From contig NW_002060957.1 in assembly GCF_000150275.1 (NCBI RefSeq), positions 1,135,512-1,199,511 of the forward strand: a DNA stretch of 64,000 nucleotides, given 5' to 3'. Within the stretch, counting starts at the first letter, position 1. The number at the start of each line of letters is the position of its first letter. Of this stretch, positions 34,959-44,447 are shown one piece after another. Source of the stretch: Trichoplax adhaerens (taxonomy: Eukaryota > Placozoa > Uniplacotomia > Trichoplacea > Trichoplacidae). Below the pieces are notes generated by a model. It did not search any database. It worked only from the letters and a program-made list of their open reading frames with translations, and was not told the origin of the DNA. Made by a program: the position numbers and the translations under genes.

Positions 34959-36338
34959 ACTGAACTTTAGAAATAATAGAATTAGTTACGTTCACTTATT
35001 TAATTAATTATATATTTTCTTTGCTATTCAGTGTTAAAAATTGATCGACGTTTCTCGTTTTTTGCTAAGCCACGATTAGCCTTTTCTACTTCGCACTTAC
35101 TGTATATGTTATATGAGAGTTATATAGTATGAGTATGTTTATCATCTGCATATGACATAGCCATAACCTTTGCACTCATGGAAATTGTGGATAAGTGATA
35201 CAGTTATATAGTAAAAAGCATAAGTACTGTATACTTGACTACATGTACATAGTACATTATACACTAGTCAGGCAGAGACTTGCAAGAGAATAATTATGGA
35301 GTGGGAGTCACCACTGTCCGGTGTAACAAATATGGAGGCTATTATTATATGTCCTGTAGAGAATAATATTCTAAGAATTTGCTTGTAGACTACTGGGTAA
35401 TACGTGCAATATTTGCATAACGCGAAGTATAACTAGTGTGGAATCTACTAGTATTGTATAGCAGGTAATTAATTAATTATTTATTACTAGTAATCCCGCG
35501 TTAGTTATACTTTGTGTACTATATATAGCTTATAGGAATGTTTACTTATACTTTATATCAGATATCAAAATAATTAAATTGAAGGACTGAGACGGACAGA
35601 CCTATATACAGTAACCCATGTTATATTATACGTACCGTACTAGGAGGCTATCTATACTTTTAAAAATGCAACGGAGTACTTGCGCTCCATTTTTCAAAAG
35701 GGATCTTATTTTATGTATTCTGCCAAACTTATTAAATGATACGAACTTAGTAATAATACTATTTTGTTTATATCCTAGTAGAAAGATACAAAATTTTAGC
35801 TTACTTTTCTTCTATTTTTTCGATTCGTATAACTAAGAATGGAGGTCGTGATAAACTATATCCACTACACAAAATAGTAAAATATCACAATAAACTAAGA
35901 ATTTATAGTATTTTCATACGTTCGCCTTTCCCTGACTGCCGTTCTTTAAACCTTAAAGTAAAGATAAAATTGCACCGTACTGGAAAATAAAGATCAGGAA
36001 GAATATTTTCAGTTGTTCAAATTTTGCAATCTAGTCATGAAGCAAGATCCAAAGTAATCAATGTGGCTTATAGACAAAATCAAATAAGTTATTAAGTTCT
36101 TTTCTATGTAAGATTAACGATGATTGCGCTACTTTGAGAGTGCTGATAATATCAAGCAGAAATCAAATTTCTTTGCCTCATGAAATTTAAAAATTGTTTA
36201 TTTATCATTTCTACTTTTAGATAACTTACATGTTATTACAAAACTGAATTATCTATTGATACTAGTTAAATTATAGCAATAAAATAAAATTACCGCAAGA
36301 TTGATTATATGCGGACCCTGCTAAGTATAATAGATATA
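34959..36338. other. Intergenic, no gene seen
   Basis: Promoter side of dehydrogenase copy D at the left. The left part (to about 35130) resembles 31150-31300 upstream of copy C, for example TTTTTTGCTAAG.CACGATTAGCC, so the 5' flank was also duplicated. The remainder is AT-rich with no recognisable exon. Confidence 0.5.
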
Positions 36339-36955
36339 CTATTGTCCGAAGAATAAGAAATTGACTATAGATATGATGATCTTATTTCCAGACATGTTAC
36401 GAGACAGCAAGTGTATTATTAACAAGTTATCCAACAGTTGAACTTGACTATCGTTCTGATCAAGTATAAAAGTTAAAGATAAATAGTCACTCGCGCTAAC
36501 ATCTGAACCACAATTACGTCTTGCTTGTTGGAAAAGAACAGCCAAACACTGGACGCATCGAATAGATTCAATAACTTTGTTGCTCAAAATCTGTCTTATT
36601 TCATTTTCACCTTCATCGTAACATTGATATGACTTGAAATTAACAATTTTATAACCAGGCCTAACGAATGGCATAAAATCGGCACTCTTGCCTAAGCATT
36701 GCCCTGTAAGAGCTTTGATGATGGAGGATTTACCAGAATATTCTGGTCCAGTAAATATGATTTGTACAAAATCGTTCTTGTACGCGGCTAACGTTACCGC
36801 TTCATTATAAGCAGTAAAATATGGTTTATCCAATAAATCTAGATGAGAGTTAAAAATATGACAGTTAGAGGTATTATTAGCCCGTGCAAAATTGGTAGAG
36901 TGCTTTCTAGATTTAAGTTTTCCAGATGATATTGAATCAGGAATGAAGTAATGTT
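36339..36955 (-). CDS. P-loop NTPase exon, partial gene
   Basis: An open stretch of about 200 codons with no ATG near its start; an AG at 36957-36956 could be a splice acceptor, so this looks like an internal exon or gene remnant. It carries a Walker A / G1 motif, GPEYSGKSS, followed by IIKALTGQ, the usual pattern of Ras-like/Roco GTPases and related signalling NTPases. No DxxG or NKxD motif is present before the stop at 36339, so the GTPase domain is incomplete here. I could not identify the flanking exons or a confident donor; the last residues (SIVNFLFFGQ) may be intronic read-through. Upstream residues are Ser/Asn-rich and unfamiliar. It could be a pseudogene fragment. Confidence 0.45.
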
Positions 36956-37624
36956 CTTAATATCATCCTTGAATTATTCTATTTTAAAGACGATGTCGAA
37001 TAGAAAAGGAGTTAAACAAGCAAGTCATCAAACAGTACGCTACTGTACTCTGCTACATCATAGGTTATGCTAAAGAAATATTAGCAGATATCTATCATGA
37101 GTTCTGCAGTGGACATGGTCCTATAAATCAGTTTAATTTATCCATTTTCGCTTACCAATATCATCGTCAGAATTTGTTGTCATACCCTCCATCTCTTAGA
37201 ATTTCACTACACTTTGCAAACAGCGATGATAATTCTGAAATCATTGCAAATCTCAGTAGCATCCAAATCAAGTCGACGGCAAGATCAGGTGATATCGTGC
37301 TCGAATGGCGAAGGAATTTCACGTCCATTTGCAACCTCGAACATCGTTACCATGATGCAGCGATGAACTAGGTCAGATTGTCGGAGTCTAAAGCGAAGCT
37401 GGTATTGATTTCCGAGTTTTCAATAATTGCAGTTATTATTAGATAAAAATCGACATGTTATCAAGTTGAAGTCGCTGCCCTTCCATGTCATCGAGGAGTG
37501 GCGTTCTGCAGAAGTCAGAAGTATGATTGCCATAGTAAAGAGCAAGGGCGCCGCTGGCGATGCATTTCACTGGTGTAATAATCTTAGTACTGCTTGATCG
37601 CGATAGGGCACTCATCAGATTTCG
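36956..37624. other. Intergenic or intronic, no clear exon
   Basis: Contains an open frame on each strand around 37174-37371, neither of which resembles a known protein. If the P-loop exon belongs to a live gene, its upstream exons might be here or further right, but none was recognised. Confidence 0.4.
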
Positions 37625-38170
37625 CTAACCATGTCTTAGTACAGAAGCGGTAGTCTGCTTAGGCTTACGACGATGTCGTCTACCGGCCAGCCCACCTTGC
37701 AATAATCTTCTCCTGATAGTCCTAGCACTTAGCTGCTTTCCCCATTCGTCCTCTACTTTCCTCTTGAGCTGACCACTTGTCAAGCACCGGTCGTTCTCCG
37801 CCATTTTGATCAAGGCGCGGTCTTCCTTGGACGTAGTCAGCTTTTTGCAGCCGTTTCTTGGTCTATCATACAGGCTGCCAGTTTCATCGAATCTGCGTAG
37901 TGTCCTACAAACGGTGCTTTTATTACAACCGACCCGCACACCAATCTCTTCCATGGTGAGTCCTTCGTTGCGCAGTATAACCATTTCATAGCGCAACATA
38001 TCCTTGGTGATTTCACCTCGGCCACCATTATTGTTGCTAGTCTTTCTAAATTGACTGTCTTCTTTACCATTATGGAATCGACTACTTCTATATCGACCAC
38101 GACTACTACTACTAGTCGGCTTACTCCTATGACTAAGGCGACTGCTCTGACGATTATGATTACTCGCCAT
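37625..38170 (-). CDS. Tc1-like transposase DNA-binding domain protein, lacks catalytic domain
   Basis: 181 aa from ATG to stop, single exon. Residues about 1-52 are rich in Ser, Arg and Asn (SKPTSSSSRGRYRSS). Residues about 58-112 form the paired-like helix-turn-helix of Tc1/mariner transposases: EMVILRNEGLTMEEIGVRVG then CNKSTVCRTLRRF, DETGSLYDRPRNG. A second HTH follows (LTSGQLKRKVEDEWGKQLSA, RTIRRRLLQGGLAGRR). It stops at KPKQTTASVLRHG, exactly where the DDE catalytic domain should begin; the next 200 bp downstream show no DDE-like frame. No terminal inverted repeats were seen. It may be a truncated transposon, or a domesticated DNA-binding protein given the intact frame. It lies divergent to OLA1. 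Confidence 0.8.
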   Translation of the reverse strand: MASNHNRQSSRLSHRSKPTSSSSRGRYRSSRFHNGKEDSQFRKTSNNNGGRGEITKDMLRYEMVILRNEGLTMEEIGVRVGCNKSTVCRTLRRFDETGSLYDRPRNGCKKLTTSKEDRALIKMAENDRCLTSGQLKRKVEDEWGKQLSARTIRRRLLQGGLAGRRHRRKPKQTTASVLRHG

Positions 38171-39435
38171 TTTAGCGATGCTACAGTAATAGTAAAGAAG
38201 AATGAACCTGCAATAGGAAAGGTAGATAGTCTGATACTATACAGCCTGAAATATCAACATTCAGCAGATCGATCAGTACAGCAATAGTAAAGGTCTTGAA
38301 GTACAATATTATGCTTTGGCAGTCTTTCAGGCTTGACTTGGTTCAGTTATAAATATCAAAAAGGCAAAAGAAAAAGCTTGAGAAAAACTTGCAGAAGGAA
38401 ATCAAACCATGTTTCAGCTCTCTGAGTTCTACAGTATCAACATTCAGTAGATCGATCAGTACAGCAATAGTAAAGGTCTTGAAGTACAATATTATGCTTT
38501 GGCAGTCTTTCAGGCTTGACTTGGTTCAGTTATAATGATCAAAAAGGCTTGAGAAAAACTTGCTGAAGCAAATCAAACCATGTTTCAGCTCTCTGAGTTC
38601 TATAGTATCAAAATTCAGTAGATCGATCAGTACAGCAATAGCAAAGGTCTTGAAGTACAATACTATACTTTGGCAGTCTTTCAGGCTTGACTTGGTTCAG
38701 TTATAATGATCAAAAAGGCTTGAGAAAAACTTGCTGAAGCAAATCCAGCCATCTTGCAGCCCTCGAAGTTCTACAGTACAGTCTGAGGTGCTGTACAATG
38801 TAAACACTGTATAGATGTACTGTACTGCAGAGGCACCCAAGCAGAAAGAGGAGGTGTGCAAATAAGATGGCATGACCGACGAGTGCATTGTACCGCGATA
38901 TCAAGACTTGATACGCTATGTGTTTTACACATTTTGTGAAAGGTTGACTATAGACTAGCATGACCGAAAACACGAGTGCTGTTGCGGTCTGATGTTAGAC
39001 GAGGTTGGTGGGGATGATCATCAGCTCAAAGCATCGCCATATTTTTCTGACCTATGATCGTGGAATAATTCGTTGAGCGTGTAAGAATGAACTCTATAAT
39101 ACAGATCGTATAGTGCGATAGACTCAAGTTCTTGAAATCAGCCTGTTGAAGAACATGGGGCATGCACAAATGGCTTCCATGGCAGCGATCAACATGGCTA
39201 AAGTGGGTAGAGTTTTGTCCGACGGTCGCCATAGAGTCATGCTCATCTTGGACCAGGGATGGTCTCATCCAGTGCGCCTGCGTCAATGTCCTTACCGAAC
39301 TTCAGCAAGTTGCTTCTCCAAGAGGAAGAAGGCGGTAGTAAAATCTTTCCTATTTCCCATCATCACTCGTTGATAGTTGCCAATTGACCTTGAATTTACT
39401 TGATTATTTGACTATAACATCATCAACTTGTCGTT
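38171..39435. other. Intergenic with tandem repeat; OLA1 promoter side
   Basis: Separates two divergent genes. The left half is taken up by a three-copy tandem repeat (38252-38776). A GTACTGTACTGC cluster follows at 38815-38830. The last few hundred bases should hold the OLA1 promoter; no TATA box stands out, and GATCGTGG and TGACC words near 39040-39400 have no proven role. Confidence 0.5.
38252..38776. repeat. Tandem repeat, three units of 171-183 bp
   Basis: Units begin with TATCAACATTCAG at 38252, 38435 and 38606. Each contains GATCGATCAGTACAGCAATA, GGTCTTGAAGTACAATA, TTTGGCAGTCTTTCAGGCTT, GACTTGGTTCAGTTATAA and CTTGAGAAAAACTTGC. Unit one is longer because of an AAAAGGCAAAAGAAAAAGC insertion. 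Units two and three are the most similar. No coding capacity. Confidence 0.92.
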
Positions 39436-42400
39436 ATGCCACCTAAGAAAAAGGAAGCTGAAAAACCATCGCCTTTACTAGGAAGATTTGGTACTTCACT
39501 CAAGTGTGGCATCGTTGGGTTGCCTAATGTTGGGTGAGTAGAGCCATGACGACGACAAGGATAGATTTTTAAGACCAATTTTGCAGGATAGATGACGAAG
39601 ATCAATCTTGCCGGTCAAGACGACTGCAGAAGAAGTGAGATCGTCTTCTATTATCAATACAACCTATTCTTATGAGCCAACCAAATCGACTAGACTTTAC
39701 CTAACGTACTGTAGATTACTTGCTAAATCATAACTCATGGCGTCGTCAAAGTGACACAAGAATATGGCATCGACACCTTCACTAACTCTCGTCGCAGTCA
39801 ACAGTGTTGCATAGTGCATGCATGTATGTATAGTCTAATCAATTCCAATACATATTGTTGCAAGGACTGTAACTAAAACTGCCTTGATCATCGTATCCTA
39901 TAGATTATGTAGGTATGCTAGATTGGGCAATATCATAACATCATAGCATTTGAATACGTAATAACTGCCTCCGAAGAATGATGCTCTTTATTCCACATTC
40001 ATTTTCATCGACACCATGATGTGATCTAGGCATTGTCATCACTTAACTCATCAATCTTGCAAGCGATCATATCATAGCCAGTGTTTCCTTCTACTGTATT
40101 GTAGTTGCAACAAGTTACTAGAATCCATTTTGAATTAGTTGATATCGTCGTTATATCTTGGTTGGCCAACGTATAAGATAGTATATATTGGCTAAAAGGG
40201 AAGTAAAGGATTAGCACACATCTCCTCACTAGACGGTATATCCAGTGTTTGATAAATGAATCAATCGTCATTGAGTTACGAAATGATTGTATCTTTTTAG
40301 GAAATCCACCTTCTTCAATGTATTAACAAAAAGCTCTGCAGCTGCTGAAAACTTTCCCTTCTGTACCATCGGTAATGAACGATTGGATAAATGACTGTTA
40401 CCGTAATAGAATCTGATTTAAAATAGCCATTCCTCGCTAGCCTTGTAAAATGAAATGCTATCATTACTAAACTATTGTTACCTACTTAACTTTTATAGAT
40501 CCTAATGAAAATAAGTATCCAATGAAAATTGCAAATTGCAATTGACAGTTGTTTTACAAACATCAATTGATCAACTTAACTTCCTATGTATTAAGCTCTG
40601 TACTAACATACATGCATCAATTTTTTCCTACCTTATACGTCGAGTACCTGTACCTGATGAACGATATGATTTTCTTGTGGATTCTTTCAAACCAGCAAGG
40701 TACCAATATTGATCTTTAGCAAGAAATGTGATAGTAATTTGCTTTTACTCGATACAATGTCATCAGTTGATGTAGTACATTATTCCACTATCATGTAGTA
40801 AGGTACCAGCGTATTTACATGTTACTGACATTGCTGGCTTAGTAGAAGGTGCTCATGAAGGCAAGGTAAGTTCTCAATATATTGGCTGCTCTAAATATCG
40901 AACGGATTAGATCTATTCTTGTATTCTCAACTTCATGGCCATCTCATCTCTACTTTAACTACCTCAAAGGGTCTCGGGAACGCTTTTTTATCACATATTA
41001 AAGCCTGTGATGCGATATTTCATGTCGTTCGTAAGTAACTAACATTAAACTGATATACTTCATGTTAGGGTACAAAATTCAGTGTCACACACACACAAAG
41101 TAACTCGACGAACACGCCAATGAAATCATACTATCTAGTTTCGTTTATACAATGTCTTTGGCAGATTTCCATTGATATAAAAGCAAAATGACTTTCTGCA
41201 TCATACGTTTCAGGTGCATTTGATGATGACGATGTAACACATGTAGAAGGTGTAGTTAACCCTGTGCGCGACCTTGAGGTTATCCATGAAGAATTGCGAT
41301 TAAAGGTAATGGGCGATGCTGTACGATCTTCTTAACATAAAACAGTTTGATGCTCATCAGATAATTTCATAATCTTTGTCCTATACTATTAAAGGACCAA
41401 GAATACCTTTACAGTAAAACGGTAAGCTTATCAAAGTATTATACAAGATACATTGAGCGTTCATTTTAATAACTCCATTAATCTCAATTTACCCTACTGA
41501 TTAAAACTAATTATTGAACCTATAGAGTGCATTGGAAAAAACTGTTGTAAGGGGAAATGATAAGAAAGGAAGACCAGAATATGTAAGATTTGGGATAATT
41601 GTATTTTCATAATACTCTTGATAAAAAATGCCACCTTTATTGACAATATTTTTTTAGTGTTGCTTCTAACTATCTATTTTTGACTGCCTCAATAGGATGC
41701 TTTAATGAAAATACAAGATGTTGTAGTAGATCAAAAGAAAGAGGTTCGATTCTGTGAATGGGGCACAAATGAGGTAGGCTTCCATTCTAAGGGCATCTAC
41801 GATATATCACTTGATAGCAGCCCTCGAAATAATATTGTTTATTGTGCTTGCAATTATATCATTACTGCCTTTTAGGCAGTGTAGTAGCATAAGAATGGTA
41901 GAAACAAGTAGTTAAATTTTGCTGTCTTACATAAATACTTTTCAATAAATAAATCAAAACATAAATTATTGATCTACTTTTTACTTGTACACGTATATTC
42001 ACAGATTGAAGTCCTTAATAGACACTTGTTGCTAACTGCAAAGCCAGTTATTTATTTGGTCAATCTCTCTGAAAGAGATTACTTGAGGAAAAAAAATAAA
42101 TGGTATGGCTTATTAATACTTCCATAGTAGCATATCAAATCGTATTATACAGTATTATACGTGGTATACCAGCTTCTTTTAGTCCTATTTTTATAACATA
42201 TTGCTTAGGCTCTGTACATTGTTAGCATAAGTTATTTAAATCCTCGCGCGTTAACAATAGGTTGTTGAAAATTAAAGAATGGATCGTTTCGCGGGAGCCC
42301 AATCCGACTATAATTCCGTTTAGCGGTGCCTTTGAAAGCAAGGTACGTATTTAAAAATTATATACATATTTTACTTGCTGATACGTCAATATTACAATTA

Positions 42401-43575
42401 TCAAATCACTGCGGAAGTTTTTTTATTTTCATTGCTAAATACTTCCAGGACATAATTACATAACATTTATGCTCTTCCTATTAAAAATATTTTTAAAATT
42501 AAGCCATACTAATAACAATGTACGCTGCTTAAAATTAAATGACAATAGCTGGTAGATTTGGGAGCTACTGAAGCGGAAGAATTTTTGAAAGCAAGTAATG
42601 CCCAAAGGTAACTGTCCTTGAGGCACGCTTTTGCTTTTGGCATGAATATAACATAATGGACGCATAATAAAGTAAATTTATAAAGTCCCATGAAAATTGT
42701 CTTCTAGTGCATTATCCAAGATTGTTACGACTGGATTCCGTGCGCTAAATCTTGAATATTTTTTTACTGCTGGCAAAGATGAAGTTAGAGCGTGGACTAT
42801 CATGGTTAGTGTCAATAAATTCATGATACAGTGACTACTGCCGCACCGTGTCTGTTGAATGAGGCAGGCAATTAAATTATTGCGAGTTGTTATGCTGTAC
42901 TATCATATAAAAGCTAACCTCAGAGTACTTGCATATGTTACTATTTCGGTCGTAAACTAATTTTAGTGCTTTTTTGATACTAGAAATTGTTCATTTAACT
43001 TGTTTTAAACTGATTTATGATGCAGTATAACTATTTTATTGTAATTTAGAAAGGTACAAAAGCGCCACAAGCAGCTGGTAAGATCCATACCGATTTCGAG
43101 AAGGGATTCATAATGGCAGAGGTAAGCCAAAATTTTGTAAACTTTATTAGAAACTTTCCTTCCTTTATGGCGATTTGATTGATATGCTAATGTAACCTTC
43201 AACTTGGTATTAGGTAATGAAGTTCGACGACTACAAAGAACTGGAATCCGAAGCTAATGTTAAGGTATAGTGTTCAATCTGTTAAGCTGGTTGTCAGTTC
43301 GTGCATCATTAAATATTATATTCTCAAATAAGAGGGATCGTATTGATTAATAATCAGCTCCTTTGCCAGCTTTTGAAATATACCCTCCATTTAATTATTA
43401 TAAAAAGTTTTGCAATTTTTTAGAACCATAGAGTATCATATAATGCAAGTTCCTAAATATTTTTTAGGCGGCTGGAAAGTATAGACAGCAAGGCAGAAAC
43501 TATACCGTGGAAGATGGGGATATCATCTTCTTTAAATTCAATGCAGGCGCCGGTTTAACGTCGAAAAAGAAATGA
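39436..43575 (+). CDS. OLA1: Obg-like ATPase 1, 17 exons
   Basis: Cytosolic P-loop ATPase of the Obg/YchF family, implicated in translation and stress responses. Exons: 39436-39533, 40301-40371, 40499-40510, 40639-40699, 40799-40865, 40970-41030, 41214-41305, 41395-41421, 41526-41582, 41696-41773, 42005-42102, 42261-42342, 42549-42607, 42708-42804, 43050-43121, 43214-43264 and 43468-43575. Phases agree and the total is 397 codons including stop, the same 396 aa as human OLA1. Start [20 protein letters not shown]; Walker A GLPNVGKST spans the first intron; [19 protein letters not shown] is the G3/hydrophobic-residue region typical of YchF; NLSERDY is in the place of the G4 region, as expected for this ATP-preferring family; the TGS region has [14 protein letters not shown] and [16 protein letters not shown]; the C-terminus is [14 protein letters not shown]. 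The intron after exon 3 has AT-AC ends and exon 3 is 12 nt. Confidence 0.97.
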
Positions 43576-43764
43576 AAGACCCAAACGCCAATTGCTGGTA
43601 GTTAGTCGATTTATTCTACAGAGCTGCAATTTTATTGATTTCTTAATATCGAACAATTTGGTACGAGACCAACAGGTCGAAAAAAGCGTAATTGTTGAAA
43701 ATTTTTCAGAATGTACTCATCATCCTAACAATCATTTACAGTATATTGTGCTATAAGAAATCGA

Positions 43765-43770
43765 AATAAA
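43765..43770 (+). terminator. Polyadenylation signal of OLA1
   Basis: AATAAA 190 bases after the OLA1 stop codon, followed by a T-rich/GT-containing stretch. Position and orientation are right; the cleavage site is not determined. Confidence 0.6.
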
Positions 43771-44000
43771 ATTTGTTCACCTATGTTACCATATTAATAT
43801 AAATCTATAGCCTATTCCTATTTGTAATTCGATTACATATAAAGACGACTATTATGCATTATGAACGTCTTCGTATGATATGAGAGATTAGTTTTATCTT
43901 GTGAAATTTGGAGTTGAAGAAAGTATTAAGAATTGTACCGCGAGTATATATCAAGATTTACAGTAGATATAATGCTTATGGGATTGTTTGTAGCTGTGAA

Positions 44001-44016
44001 GGGGGGGGGGGGGGGG
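44001..44016. repeat. Poly-G run of about 16
   Basis: Sixteen consecutive G residues between the convergent genes, a strong potential G-quadruplex and a likely replication or transcription pause site. It is also a place where the assembly length may be wrong. Confidence 0.85.
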
Positions 44017-44447
44017 TATTAGGCACAAGCAAAATAGTCATCTGATGAGGGAATGTGAGGCAAAGTAATATATGAGAGCGTAAGGTATGGTTGGTAAAAT
44101 TCTTTTTTTCATCATTTAGTGAGGTTAGATTATGGTCCAAGTAGCTAAAATGGATAACTAGTATAAGTCCCTGCAGTTGTAAAAGAATACATCAACTTTT
44201 CGTTTAATCAGCTTATAATATGTCTTTATTCTTCTTTAATCTCACGCGCATTATTTTTGTGCCCATAAGAATAGGGTTGGCGATCTACGCGTACTTCAGA
44301 ACAGGGTGATATAAAAATATAATAGTAGATTGTATACAATTTAATCTGCATCGATTTTAAGAGTGCTGATTTTAATGTTAAGTAAGAGAAAAATGATTAT
44401 TCCAACATCTTCAGAATAAATTGTAATGCGAGTGAATAGGATTATGT

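Larger units (their letters stand above)
43576..44447. other. Convergent 3' flanks of OLA1 and the hAT-derived gene
   Basis: OLA1 (plus) and the BED/hAT gene (minus) end head-to-head in 3' orientation. An AATAAA at 43765-43770 fits OLA1, and its complement TTTATT at about 44224-44229 fits the minus-strand gene. Between them is a 16-base G run at 44001-44016. Confidence 0.7.

Noticed and set aside
37174-37371. 65-codon plus-strand frame and its antisense frame
   Set aside because: Neither resembles a known protein and no splice or promoter context supports them.
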